Source: Lysobacteraceae bacterium (GTDB taxonomy: Bacteria > Pseudomonadota > Gammaproteobacteria > Xanthomonadales > Rhodanobacteraceae). Taken from it: 64,000 bases of DNA. Each line of letters opens with the position of its first letter. Position 1 is the stretch's first letter. The notes beneath the pieces were generated by a model, which was given only the letters and a program-made list of their open reading frames with translations, ran no database searches and had not been told where the DNA came from. The position numbers were made by a program, and so were the translations under genes. The stretch is from the NCBI GenBank assembly GCA_004143945.1, contig SEHB01000002.1:496001-560000 (forward strand), given 5' to 3'. Below are positions 1 to 9,444 of the stretch, piece after piece.

Positions 1-1470
1 ATTCACGCAGTCCTCGACGCGCGCGTCGAGCGCGCGCGCGAGGCGCACCTGGTTCACGTCGTGCTGGTACTGGCCGACGCCGATCGCCTTCGGATCGATC
101 TTCACGAGCTCGGCGAGCGGATCCTGCAGGCGCCGCGCGATCGACACCGCGCCGCGTAGCGAGACATCGAGCGTCGGAAACTCCTTCGCGGCGAGCTCCG
201 AGGCCGAGTACACCGACGCGCCTGCCTCGCTCACGACGATCTTCGCGAGTCGCGGGTTGGCGAGCCTGCGGATCACCTCGGCTGCGAGCTTGTCGGTCTC
301 GCGCGAGGCGGTGCCGTTGCCGATCGCGATCAGTTCGACGCCGTGCCTGAGGCACAATGCGGCGAGCTCGGCGAGCGAGGCATCCCACTGCCGGCGCGGC
401 TCGTGCGGATACACCGTGCTCGTCGCGAGCAGCTTGCCGGTCGCGTCGACGACCGCGACCTTGACGCCGGTACGGATGCCCGGGTCGAGCCCCATCACGG
501 CCTTCGGTCCCGCAGGCGCCGCGAGCAGCAGGTCCTTGAGGTTGTCGCCGAACACGCGGATCGCCTCCTCCTCGGCGCGCTCGCGCGCGCGCGCGAACAG
601 GTCGAGCGTGAGCGAAAGATGCAGCTTCACGCGCCAGGCGAGGCGGCAGGTGTCGAGCAGCCACGCATCGGCCGCGCGTCCGCGCGCCGCGATGCCCGCG
701 TGCGCGGCGACGCGGCCTTCGGCTTCTGCGTGTCCCTGGTCCGCATCGGCGGTGGGCCCGAGCTCGAGCGCGAGCACGCCTTCGTTGCGCGCGCGCATCA
801 GCGCGAGCAGGCGGTGCGACGGGATCTTCGCGATCGCCTCGGCATGGTCGAAGTAGTCGCGGAACTTCGCGCCTTCCGCGTCCTTGCCCTCGACGAGCTT
901 CGCGCGGATCTGTCCACGTTCCCAGATCCAGTCGCGCAGGCTGCCAACCAGCGCGGCGTCCTCGGCGATCGTCTCGATGAGGATCTGTCGTGCACCATCG
1001 AGCGCGGCCTTGATGTCGGGCACGCCCTTCGCCTCGTCGACGAACGCAACCGCGCGCTGCTCGGGCGCGATGGTCGGGTCCTCGCGCAAGGCGGTCGCGA
1101 GCGGCTCGAGTCCCGCCTCGCGCGCGATCTGCGCCTTGGTGCGGCGCCTGGGCTTGTAGGGCAGGTAGAGGTCTTCGAGCCGCGCCTTGGTGTCGGCCGC
1201 GAGGATCTGCGCTTTCAGCGCGTCGTCGAGCTTGCCCTGCTCGCCGATGCTCGCGAGGATCGCCTCGCGACGGTCCTCGAGCTCGCGCAGGTAACCGAGG
1301 CGTTCCTCGAGCAGGCGCAACTGCGTGTCGTCGAGTCCGCCGGTGACTTCCTTGCGATAGCGCGCGATGAACGGCACGGTCGCGCCGCCGTCCAGCAGCT
1401 CGACCGCGGCCCTGACCTGCACCGGTTGCGCGGCGATCTCCGCGGCGATGCGTTGTTCGATGCTCTGCAT
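1..1470 (-). CDS. tex: Tex-family RNA-binding transcription accessory protein (3' part outside window)
   Basis: The visible 490 codons are the N-terminal part of a Tex/YhgF protein, normally about 770-790 residues; the coding end and the C-terminal S1 RNA-binding domain lie beyond the left edge. Seen: start [12 protein letters not shown]; an early segment [17 protein letters not shown] typical of Tex; the RNase H-like (YqgF) core beginning GLDPGIRTG near residue 325; and the family-diagnostic [11 protein letters not shown] near residue 465. Tex proteins bind nucleic acid and associate with transcription and RNA metabolism in the cytoplasm; the exact role is poorly defined. The ATG at 1468-1470 is the only sensible start, since non-coding REP sequence lies directly upstream. 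Identification is secure; function is family knowledge. Confidence 0.93.
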   Translation of the reverse strand, partial: MQSIEQRIAAEIAAQPVQVRAAVELLDGGATVPFIARYRKEVTGGLDDTQLRLLEERLGYLRELEDRREAILASIGEQGKLDDALKAQILAADTKARLEDLYLPYKPRRRTKAQIAREAGLEPLATALREDPTIAPEQRAVAFVDEAKGVPDIKAALDGARQILIETIAEDAALVGSLRDWIWERGQIRAKLVEGKDAEGAKFRDYFDHAEAIAKIPSHRLLALMRARNEGVLALELGPTADADQGHAEAEGRVAAHAGIAARGRAADAWLLDTCRLAWRVKLHLSLTLDLFARARERAEEEAIRVFGDNLKDLLLAAPAGPKAVMGLDPGIRTGVKVAVVDATGKLLATSTVYPHEPRRQWDASLAELAALCLRHGVELIAIGNGTASRETDKLAAEVIRRLANPRLAKIVVSEAGASVYSASELAAKEFPTLDVSLRGAVSIARRLQDPLAELVKIDPKAIGVGQYQHDVNQVRLARALDARVEDCVN

Positions 1471-1540
1471 GCGATGTCCCGAAAAGAGAAGGGCCGCAAC
1501 GGCGGCCCTCGCACGATTCTAGCAGCGCACATCCATTTCG

Positions 1541-1745
1541 CAGGAGCGCACCCTGTGCGCGATCGCGCGATTGCGCATGACGTCGCGCAACCCGCTTCCT
1601 GCGCGCATCGCCCACAGGGTGGGCTCCTACGCAAAGCCCGGACCTGGCGCGCGTCGCAGGAGCGCACCCTGTGCGCGACGGTTCCATCCGGATGGCATCG
1701 CGTCACCGGGTTCCTGCGCGGATCGCCCACAGGGTGGGCTCCTAC
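1541..1745. repeat. Two REP-like palindromic units (GGAGCGCACCCTGTGCG family)
   Basis: Two units of about 90 bp (1541-1630 and 1657-1745) each begin CAGGAGCGCACCCTGTGCGCGA and end TCGCCCACAGGGTGGGCTCCTAC, so each can fold into a long imperfect hairpin. Halves of the same family recur near 15511 and 24555. The right end of the second unit supplies the TAG stop codon of the gfa gene. They fill the gap between tex and gfa; no gene is seen inside. Confidence 0.8.
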
Positions 1746-2305
1746 AACTTGCCGGCGGCCTTCGCGACGTGGGTCGAGATCGCGTCCATCAGCGGCGGCG
1801 AAAGGCAGTCGTAGGGTTCGAGCCCGAGCTCGCGCAGGCGCGCACGCACCGTCCCCATGCGCGCGGGATCGAATCCCGACTCGATGATCGAGGACACGAA
1901 CGCGGCGAACGTCGGCGCCGACCACCCTGACTGCGGCGACAGCTCGGTGTGCACGAAATCCAGGCCATAGAACGGATGCGTCGTCTTCTCGATGCGCCCG
2001 TACAGGTGCACGCCGCAGTCGCGGCAGGCATGGCGCTGGATCGTCGCATCGGGATCGACGACCTCGAGGCGCTCGCCGTTGCGCATGACCTCGACCTGGT
2101 CGCGCGGCACCACCGCGACGAGCGAGAACAATGCGCCCTCGGGCTTCCAGCACTTCGTGCAACCGCAGGCATGGTTGTGCGCGGTCTGGGAGCCGATGCG
2201 GACCTCGACCGGGTCGGCGCAGCGGCACTGCAGGACGCCGCCTGCGAAACCGTCCTGGGCCGGCGCGATGCCGGCATCGATCGCGGGATGGATGGGCTGG
2301 TTCAT
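1742..2305 (-). CDS. gfa: Glutathione-dependent formaldehyde-activating enzyme (GFA family)
   Basis: A 187-residue protein matching S-(hydroxymethyl)glutathione synthase, which speeds condensation of formaldehyde with glutathione in the cytoplasm. The GFA zinc ligands are visible: C27-x-C29, the C47-G-C49-T-K-C52 cluster and C94-x-x-C97 before GVHLYGR. The start at 2305 is chosen because GGAGG lies five bases upstream of the ATG; an in-frame ATG 14 codons earlier has no such site. It lies 127 bp downstream of the class III alcohol dehydrogenase on the same strand, whose substrate is the adduct this enzyme makes, so the two form one detoxification unit. The stop codon lies in a REP-like repeat, so the last residues may be recently altered. 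Some GFA-family members do not act on formaldehyde, but the neighbour supports this one. Confidence 0.88.
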   Translation of the reverse strand: MNQPIHPAIDAGIAPAQDGFAGGVLQCRCADPVEVRIGSQTAHNHACGCTKCWKPEGALFSLVAVVPRDQVEVMRNGERLEVVDPDATIQRHACRDCGVHLYGRIEKTTHPFYGLDFVHTELSPQSGWSAPTFAAFVSSIIESGFDPARMGTVRARLRELGLEPYDCLSPPLMDAISTHVAKAAGKL

Positions 2306-2432
2306 GACGCCTCCGGTGGAAACTCGGCTCTTGTGAAATGCGGCCATGGATGGCCGCGCGTGGACATTGCGAAGCCGATCCGTGGCGGGCCCCGGGTGCC
2401 GTCCCGAACGAGGCGATCCGGGATGGATCGCA

Positions 2433-3872
<1,440 letters not shown>

Positions 3873-3885
3873 GTCCGCGCCGCGC

Positions 3886-4854
3886 TCAGTCGAGCGCGTG
3901 CACGCCGTCGATCTCGACGAGCAATTCACCGCGGCAGATGTCGCCCGCGAGCACGAGCAGGTCACCGAGCGCGGGAAGCGCGGCGCGCAATGCGGTCGCG
4001 ACGCTGTCGGCATCGGCCGGATGGCGCACGTAGGCCTTCAGCAGGCTGCGTGCACCGAGCGCCTCGCGCGCACCAGCTTGGGCGAGCAGGCTGCGCAGGT
4101 TCTCGAGCGTCTCGGCGACCTGCGCCGCGAGATCGTCGTCGTGGCGCGATGCATGGCCGACCACCGCCGCGGTGCCCGAGATCAGCAGCTGCGCGTCGGC
4201 GCTGCGCATGCCGCGCGCGAACGTCGGCGCGGTCGGGCCGTACTGGCGCGGATAGCGCCAGGCGCTGACCTGGCGCGGGTTCTCGATTGCATGTCCGCCG
4301 ACGCGCGCGGCCAGTCCGTAGACCTGCAGCACGCGCTGTCCGTCGCGACGGCCGATCGCGGTCGCGGCCGGGTAGCTCGCGTGCATGCGCGCGTCCATGC
4401 CGCGCGCGCGGCCGGCGCAGAACTGGCGATAGCGCTCCTCGTCGCCGTCGCCGACGTTGATCGCGTCGAGGTAATTCCACAGCCGCAGGAAATGCGGCGT
4501 CGCGGAGCCGCCGACGAACGCGCAGATCGTGCGATAGGCGTGCTCGGCGGCAGCCTCGATCCCGTCGTGCGCAGCCTCGTCGACCTCGATCGCGAAGAAC
4601 AGATGCTCGCCGTCGGTGCTCCACGCGAGCTCGCCCTCGCGCCCGCATCGCACCGGCCCGACACCGCGCCAGATTTCCACGCGCCCCTCGGAACCGGCGC
4701 AGGCCTCGAGTCCGACCTGCAGCCGGCGCGGATCCGCATCGCGCGCGAGCGCGCCGAAGCCGATCGCGGCGAGCACGTCCGGCGCGAGCGCATCCGACGC
4801 GGGGGCGTAGCGGATCGCCAGGGGGGCGACGGGTTCGGGCAACGGCATCGACAT
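3886..4854 (-). CDS. xanB2: Chorismatase XanB2-like (hydroxybenzoate synthase of the pigment pathway)
   Basis: A 322-residue member of the chorismatase/FkbO-Hyg5 family, often annotated as pteridine-dependent dioxygenase-like. In Xanthomonas, XanB2 converts chorismate to 3- and 4-hydroxybenzoate, the former a starter for xanthomonadin and the latter a ubiquinone precursor. Seen here: the family-typical segment LRLWNYLDAINVGDGDEERY, then YPAATAIG, then a C-terminal subdomain with ISGTAAVVGHASRHDDDL, matching the conserved GTASIVGHES-type block of this family. The start is MSMPLPEP at 4854; the open frame runs another 91 codons upstream but only through sequence antisense to the ACP gene. It is transcribed divergently from the ACP gene with about 90 bp between. 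The gene name is by family resemblance and context. Confidence 0.85.
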   Translation of the reverse strand: MSMPLPEPVAPLAIRYAPASDALAPDVLAAIGFGALARDADPRRLQVGLEACAGSEGRVEIWRGVGPVRCGREGELAWSTDGEHLFFAIEVDEAAHDGIEAAAEHAYRTICAFVGGSATPHFLRLWNYLDAINVGDGDEERYRQFCAGRARGMDARMHASYPAATAIGRRDGQRVLQVYGLAARVGGHAIENPRQVSAWRYPRQYGPTAPTFARGMRSADAQLLISGTAAVVGHASRHDDDLAAQVAETLENLRSLLAQAGAREALGARSLLKAYVRHPADADSVATALRAALPALGDLLVLAGDICRGELLVEIDGVHALD

Positions 4855-4945
4855 GGGACGGGTACGGGACGGACGTGGCGCGGGCAGGGCGGGCGGTCGC
4901 GGATGATACACTGGGCGGATGCCCCGCTCCGACCGAAGCTGAACC

Positions 4946-5239
4946 ATGGACCCGACCGCCAGCGCCGCACAAACGCCAGCCGAACGCGAACTCGCCGAAC
5001 TCATCGTCGAGAGCCTCAACATCGACTGGGTGCAGCCCGAGGGCATCGCTCCCGATGGCGCGCTGTTCGGCGGCGACCTCGGTCTCGACTCGATCGACGC
5101 ACTCGAACTTGCGCTCGCGGTGTCCAAGCGCTACGGCTTCCAGCTGCGCTCGGACAACCCCGACAACAAGCAGATCTTCGGCAGCCTGCGTGCGCTGTCG
5201 GCGCACGTCGAGGCGAACAAGGCAGCGAATCGGGAATAG
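4946..5239 (+). CDS. xanC: Acyl carrier protein of the pigment (aryl polyene) pathway
   Basis: A 97-residue acyl carrier protein. The 4'-phosphopantetheine attachment site is GLDSID, with the modified serine at position 49, in a typical four-helix ACP context (SLNIDWVQPEG before, LELALAVSKRYGFQL after). It would carry the 3-hydroxybenzoyl starter or the growing polyene. It stands between the divergent chorismatase gene and the convergent halogenase-like gene, so it is transcribed alone. Its last residues, AANRE, are encoded by the GAATCGGGAATAGGGAATCGG simple repeat that also provides the stop codon. Use of the XanC name is inference from cluster position; the pathway may need a second ACP, not seen here. 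Confidence 0.85.
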   Translation: MDPTASAAQTPAERELAELIVESLNIDWVQPEGIAPDGALFGGDLGLDSIDALELALAVSKRYGFQLRSDNPDNKQIFGSLRALSAHVEANKAANRE

Positions 5240-5347
5240 GGAATCGGCAACGGGCAAGAGAAGCTTCCTGCGCCTCCCGATTGCCCGCTCCCTTCCCTGA
5301 CGGAAGTGTTCCGCGCTTCTACGAGTCCCGGTTCCCGATTCCCGCTT
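5226..5347. repeat. GGGAATCGG-type simple repeat between convergent genes
   Basis: The short gap between the ACP and halogenase-like genes consists of degenerate GGGAATCGG / CCCGATTCCC motifs in opposite orientation at its two ends. They run into the 3' ends of both genes and encode the final residues of each. Similar CCCATTCCCC-type runs occur near 49535 and 51550. The arrangement could fold in transcripts from either side, but no U-run is present, so I do not call it a terminator. Confidence 0.6.
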
Positions 5348-6665
5348 CCCAGCTCGTGTCCACCGGCGTATTGCCGCCCGTGAACTGCGTGCGCGCCTGG
5401 CGCCGGCGGTTGCGCAGTTCGGCGAGGAAGCGCGGCAGGTTCACGAGGCCACCGATCGCGTAGATGACCTTGAACAGCTTCAGGCGCAGCAGCACCGGCG
5501 CGCTGTCGAACACGTCGCCCGCGAGCATCGAGATCACCCCGTCCTCGACGCGCAGCAGGTTGCGCGGGCTCGCGAACAGCTGGCGCATCACCGGTGAGTT
5601 GAAGCGGTAGATGAACCACGAGAACACGCGCACGCCGCGTCGGATGCGCTTCTCGAACGCGCGCTGCAGCGCCGCTTCGCGCGCGGGCTCATCGAGCGCG
5701 GCGCCGACCAGCGCCGCGGCCCGCTGGCCGCTGTGCATCGCGAGGTAGACGCCCGACGAGAACACCGGGTCGACGAACGCGAACGCGTCGCCGACCATGA
5801 CCCAGCCAGGTCCGCTCATGCGCTCGCAGGTGTAGGAGTAGTTTCCGGTCACGCGCACCGGCGACACCATCTCGGCGTCGGCCATGCGCCGCCATGCATC
5901 GGGCATCGTCTTCAGCGTGTCGAGCAGGAACGCCTCGTTGCGGCCGCGGCGCGTCTTCAGGTACTCGGGCCAGCACACGCAGCCGACGCTCATGATGCCG
6001 CCCTGCAGCGGGATGAACCAGCACCAGCCGTGCGCGAAGTTGTAGATGCTGATGTTGCCCGCGTCCTCGCCCGGCCGCAGCTCGACGCCGCGGAAGTGCG
6101 CGAAGATCGCGGCGCTCTGGTGGCTCTTGTTCTTGCGCTTGAGCTTGAGCGCGTTGCCGAGCAGCGTGTCGCGCCCGCTCGCGTCGACGAGGTAGCGCGC
6201 ATGGACGACCAGCGCGCGGCCATCTGCGTCCTTCGCGTGCGCGACCACGCGGCCGATGCCGGCCGGCTCCACGCGCTCGACGAGCACGCCCTCGCGCGCA
6301 TCGACGCCGTTCTCGCGCGCATGCTCGAACAGCATGCGGTCGAAGTCCTCGCGCTTGACCTGGAACGCATGCGGCGGCGAGTCGCCGAGCGCGCGCCGGA
6401 AGTGGAAGGTCTGGTACTGGCCGTCGGCGGACGGGAAATCGGCGCCGAGCTTGTGCACGCCGAGCGCGCGCACCTTGTCCATCACGCCGAGCGCGTCGAA
6501 GATCGGCAGGTTGCACGGCAGCAGCGATTCGCCGATGTGGAAGCGCGGGTGATGATCCTTCTCGAGCTGCAGCACGCGCCGGCCCTGGCGCTGGAGCAGG
6601 GTTGCCGCGGTCGATCCCGCGGGGCCGCCGCCGACCACCAGCACGTCGCATTCGATCGTCTGCAT
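5319..6665 (-). CDS. FAD-dependent halogenase-like monooxygenase of the pigment cluster
   Basis: A 448-residue flavoprotein of the flavin-dependent halogenase group. It begins with the FAD motif GGGPAG (residues 12-17), has RFHIGESLLP (41-50), a lysine in VHKLGADF (K72) where halogenases keep their catalytic lysine, and carries the halogenase signature W-x-W-x-I-P (W214, W216, P219). Xanthomonadins are brominated aryl polyenes, so pigment halogenation is the natural inference. The start is uncertain: ATG at 6665 (MQTIECDVL) is used, but a GTG at 6674 follows GGAGG at a better spacing. The final residues GIGNRDS are encoded by the GGGAATCGG repeat, so the C-terminus looks extended by repeat spread. 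It is divergent from the downstream membrane-protein gene with about 100 bp between. Confidence 0.85.
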   Translation of the reverse strand: MQTIECDVLVVGGGPAGSTAATLLQRQGRRVLQLEKDHHPRFHIGESLLPCNLPIFDALGVMDKVRALGVHKLGADFPSADGQYQTFHFRRALGDSPPHAFQVKREDFDRMLFEHARENGVDAREGVLVERVEPAGIGRVVAHAKDADGRALVVHARYLVDASGRDTLLGNALKLKRKNKSHQSAAIFAHFRGVELRPGEDAGNISIYNFAHGWCWFIPLQGGIMSVGCVCWPEYLKTRRGRNEAFLLDTLKTMPDAWRRMADAEMVSPVRVTGNYSYTCERMSGPGWVMVGDAFAFVDPVFSSGVYLAMHSGQRAAALVGAALDEPAREAALQRAFEKRIRRGVRVFSWFIYRFNSPVMRQLFASPRNLLRVEDGVISMLAGDVFDSAPVLLRLKLFKVIYAIGGLVNLPRFLAELRNRRRQARTQFTGGNTPVDTSWEAGIGNRDS

Positions 6666-6770
6666 CTGCTCCACGCGTCCTCCGCTGCGATGCGCCGGCG
6701 TGGCGCGCGCGCATGGTACATTCCCCGCGTTCCCGCCGCCGCCTTCGTGGCCGCCACGCCAAGGGCCTGC

Positions 6771-7505
6771 GTGCACGTGCCTTCCACCTCCGTTCCTCGT
6801 GCTGCCTCGCCGTCGCCGGCCTCGCGCGTGTTCGCGTTCGGCGTCGCCGCGTACGTCGTGCTCGCGCTCGCCGGCTGGTGGAGCGGCCGCGCCTGGCTCG
6901 ACGTGCTCGCCGCATTCGTGCTCGTCACGCTGCTGCTGTCACCGGGCCTGCGCGACCGCCGAGCCGGCGCGTGGTGCGCGTGGCTCGGCAGCGGCGCGCT
7001 GCTCGCGCTGCTCGCCGCGCGCGGCGATGGACGCTTCGCGCTCGACCTCATGCCCGCGCTCGTCAACGCGATCCTCGGCAGCCTGTTCGCGCGCACCTTG
7101 CGCGGCAACCGCGAACCGCTGATCGCGCGCTTCATCGGCGTGATCGAGGGACACGAGCGCCTCGCACTGCCCGGCGTCGCGGCGTACGCACGCGGACTCA
7201 CGCGCGCATGGGCGCTGCTGCTCGGCCTGCAGGCGCTCGCGCTGGTGCTGCTCGCGGCGAGCCTGCCCGGCGCGCCGCTCGCGGAGTCGGGTGCGATCGC
7301 GCCTGCGCACGCGGCCGCGTGGCGCGGGTACCTGCACCTCGGCAGCTACCTCGTCGTGCTCGCGTTCCTCGTCCTCGAATACGGCTGGCGCCGCTGGCGC
7401 CTGCGCCACGTGCCGCACCTGCCGCTGCCGCGCTTCCTCGCGCGGCTCGCGCGGCGCTGGCCGTCGCTGCTGCAGAGCCTCGCGACCGAACGCGAGGCCG
7501 GCTGA
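6771..7505 (+). CDS. COG4648-type membrane protein of aryl polyene clusters
   Basis: About 244 residues, mostly hydrophobic, with TM segments around residues 22-60, 70-85, 145-165 and 195-210, ending in a basic cytoplasmic tail. Proteins of this kind are constant members of xanthomonadin/aryl polyene clusters, where their biochemical role is unknown. No ATG lies near the plausible start; GTG codons at 6771 and 6777 are the candidates, and the first is used. The stop overlaps the next start (TGATG at 7503-7507), showing translational coupling with the dehydratase gene. It begins the run of five plus-strand genes extending to the MMPL exporter. Confidence 0.7.
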   Translation: MHVPSTSVPRAASPSPASRVFAFGVAAYVVLALAGWWSGRAWLDVLAAFVLVTLLLSPGLRDRRAGAWCAWLGSGALLALLAARGDGRFALDLMPALVNAILGSLFARTLRGNREPLIARFIGVIEGHERLALPGVAAYARGLTRAWALLLGLQALALVLLAASLPGAPLAESGAIAPAHAAAWRGYLHLGSYLVVLAFLVLEYGWRRWRLRHVPHLPLPRFLARLARRWPSLLQSLATEREAG

Positions 7506-7798
7506 TGCACGAGCCGATCCGCGCGACGATCCGCATCGACGCGGCGCACCCGAGCCTGCCCGGCCACTTTCCGGGCAACCCCGTCGTGGCCGGCGTGGTG
7601 CTGCTGGACCGGGTCTGCGCCGCGCTGGAGCGTGCAGGCACGGGGCGACTGCGGCGCCTCCTCGCGGTAAAATTCCTCGCGCCGCTGCTGCCCGGGCAGG
7701 AGGCGCTGCTGACCGCCACGCGCGAGGGTTCGCGCGTGCGCTTCCGGATCGAACGCGAGGGAACGCCGATACTCGGCGGCGAAGGGGAATGGGAATGA
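7505..7798 (+). CDS. Small hotdog 3-hydroxyacyl-ACP dehydratase-like protein (ApeI type)
   Basis: A 97-residue single hotdog domain, starting MHEPIRATIRIDAAH and containing LPGHFPGNPVVAGVVLLD, which matches the catalytic helix of FabA/FabZ-type dehydratases (histidine in GHFPGNP). In aryl polyene systems such short dehydratases remove water from the beta-hydroxyacyl-ACP to make each conjugated double bond. It is coupled to its neighbours by TGATG upstream and ATGA downstream (7795-7798). A second, longer dehydratase of the ApeP kind lies 22 kb away at 29933; the two types normally work together. Confidence 0.8.
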   Translation: MHEPIRATIRIDAAHPSLPGHFPGNPVVAGVVLLDRVCAALERAGTGRLRRLLAVKFLAPLLPGQEALLTATREGSRVRFRIEREGTPILGGEGEWE

Positions 7799-8766
7799 GC
7801 GAACACTGGGCGGAACGACGCGAGGGCGGCGGCCGTTTCGCGATCTGGCTGATCCGCGCGATCGGCCTCTACTGCGGGCGACCGCTGGCGCGCGCGTGCC
7901 TGTATCCGATCACGCTGTATTTCTTCTTCCGCCGCCCGTACGAGCGCCGCGTCTCGTACGCGTTCCTCGAGCGCGCGCAAGGGCGACCCGCGAGTGCGTG
8001 GCAGGTCATGCGCCACATCCACCGCTTCGCGGGCACGATCCTCGACCGCGTCTACCTGCTGGCCGAACGCTACCGGCGCTTCGACGTGCGCCTGCACGGC
8101 CTCGAGGAACTCACCTCTCGCATGCGAGAGGACCGCGGCGTGCTGCTGCTCGGCGCGCACGTCGGCAGCTTCGAGGTACTACGCGTGGCCGCGCAGGAGC
8201 GACCCGACGTCAAGGTGCGCGTCGTGCTCGACACGCAGAAGACGCCCGCGCTGACCGAACTGCTGCACGCGCTCAATCCCGAGGTCGCGCGCAACGTGAT
8301 CGATGCCTCGCGCCCCGCGACCGACATCGTGCTCGCGCTCGGCGAGGCGCTGCACGAGGGCGCGCTCGCGACGCTGCTCGCCGATCGCGCGCGCGCGAAC
8401 GAGGCGACCGTGCAGGCGACGTTCTTCGGCGAACCCGCGCGATTTCCGATCGCGCCATTCCTGCTCGGATCGATCCTCAAGGTGCCGGTGGTGCTCTGCT
8501 TCGGCCTTTATCGCGGCGGCAACCGCTACGATGTGCACTTCGAGGCGTTCGCCGACGAACTCGTGCTGCCGCGGCAGGGGCGCGACGCCGCACTGCAGAC
8601 CGTCGTTCAGCGTTATGCGAGCCGACTCGAGCATCATGTGCGCGCCGATCCCTACAACTGGTTCAACTGGCATGACTTCTGGAATCCCGAACATGCGGGT
8701 GGTGGCGAGCCTGCTGCTGGCCGTCGCGCCGTGGCTGCCGCTGCCGTCCACGGCCGCACCGCCTGA
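7795..8766 (+). CDS. LpxL/HtrB-like lysophospholipid acyltransferase of the pigment cluster
   Basis: A 323-residue acyltransferase of the LPLAT superfamily. The catalytic H-x4-E motif is seen in GAHVGSFE (H122, E127), preceded by an N-terminal hydrophobic anchor (about residues 15-45). In xanthomonadin/aryl polyene clusters such an enzyme is thought to transfer the polyene acyl chain to a lipid or sugar-lipid acceptor at the inner membrane. Start and upstream stop overlap as ATGA. The C-terminal 24 codons overlap the start of the LolA-like gene by 74 bp; the last residues (GGGEPAAGRR onward) are low-complexity and probably not part of the fold. Confidence 0.85.
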   Translation: MSEHWAERREGGGRFAIWLIRAIGLYCGRPLARACLYPITLYFFFRRPYERRVSYAFLERAQGRPASAWQVMRHIHRFAGTILDRVYLLAERYRRFDVRLHGLEELTSRMREDRGVLLLGAHVGSFEVLRVAAQERPDVKVRVVLDTQKTPALTELLHALNPEVARNVIDASRPATDIVLALGEALHEGALATLLADRARANEATVQATFFGEPARFPIAPFLLGSILKVPVVLCFGLYRGGNRYDVHFEAFADELVLPRQGRDAALQTVVQRYASRLEHHVRADPYNWFNWHDFWNPEHAGGGEPAAGRRAVAAAAVHGRTA

Positions 8767-9346
8767 GGCCGCGACGAACGCGCAGGCGATCGTCGCGCGC
8801 CTCGCACGCACGCCCCCCGCGCGCACCGCCTACACCGAAGTGCGCTGGTCGAGCCTGCTCGAACGCCCGCTCGTGCTGCGCGGCGAACTCGAGTACCTCG
8901 GGCCCGGCAAGCTCGGCAAGCGCGTCGACGCGCCGTACCGCGAGCAGCTCAACGTCGCCGATGGCCAGGCGAAGGTGCAGCGCGGCGAGGGGGCGGTCCG
9001 CAGCTTCTCGCTCGGCCAGGCGCCCGAGCTCGAAGGTTTCCTGCGCGGGTTCGCGGCGCTGCTCAGTGGCGATGCGGCCGCGCTCGAACGCGACTTCACG
9101 CTCGATGCGAGCGGCGACGACGCGGCCTGGCGGCTCGTCTTGAAGCCGCGCGATCGCCGTCTCGCGCTGCGCATCCGCGCGATCGAAGTCGAGGGCGCCG
9201 ACGGCGCCGCGCGCTGCTTCCGCACGCGCCAGGCCGACGGCGATCTCGCGGTGCTGCTGGTGGAATCACTGGCCGAGGCGAAGATCCCGAACCGCCCGTC
9301 GGCGCCGCAGATCGATGCGCTGTGCCGCGGCGACGCGGCGAAGTGA
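8693..9346 (+). CDS. LolA-like outer-membrane lipoprotein carrier protein
   Basis: A 217-residue exported protein with a signal peptide (MRVVASLLLAVAPWLPLPST, cleavage near AA-APPEA) and a LolA-type beta fold: LLERPLVLRGELEYLGPGKL, YREQLNVADG, then a C-terminal stretch with a single cysteine in ARCFRTRQ and a second in DALCRG. Cluster-encoded LolA homologues are standard in aryl polyene systems and are thought to carry the lipid-linked pigment across the periplasm. Its start lies 74 bp inside the acyltransferase gene. No later start would keep the signal peptide, so the overlap looks real. It precedes the exporter by 98 bp. Confidence 0.8.
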   Translation: MRVVASLLLAVAPWLPLPSTAAPPEAATNAQAIVARLARTPPARTAYTEVRWSSLLERPLVLRGELEYLGPGKLGKRVDAPYREQLNVADGQAKVQRGEGAVRSFSLGQAPELEGFLRGFAALLSGDAAALERDFTLDASGDDAAWRLVLKPRDRRLALRIRAIEVEGADGAARCFRTRQADGDLAVLLVESLAEAKIPNRPSAPQIDALCRGDAAK

Positions 9347-9444
9347 GTCGCACGTTTCCCTTCTCCCGCGCGGCGGGCGAAGATGCCCGCAGGCCGGAAG
9401 GGGGACGCCTTGATTCCTGATTCGCGTCACGGGCGCGCGACTGC

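Noticed and set aside
343-1887. 514-codon plus-strand frame over tex
   Set aside because: It reads antisense to tex, continues through REP repeats and shows no domain; tex has [11 protein letters not shown] and other family motifs.
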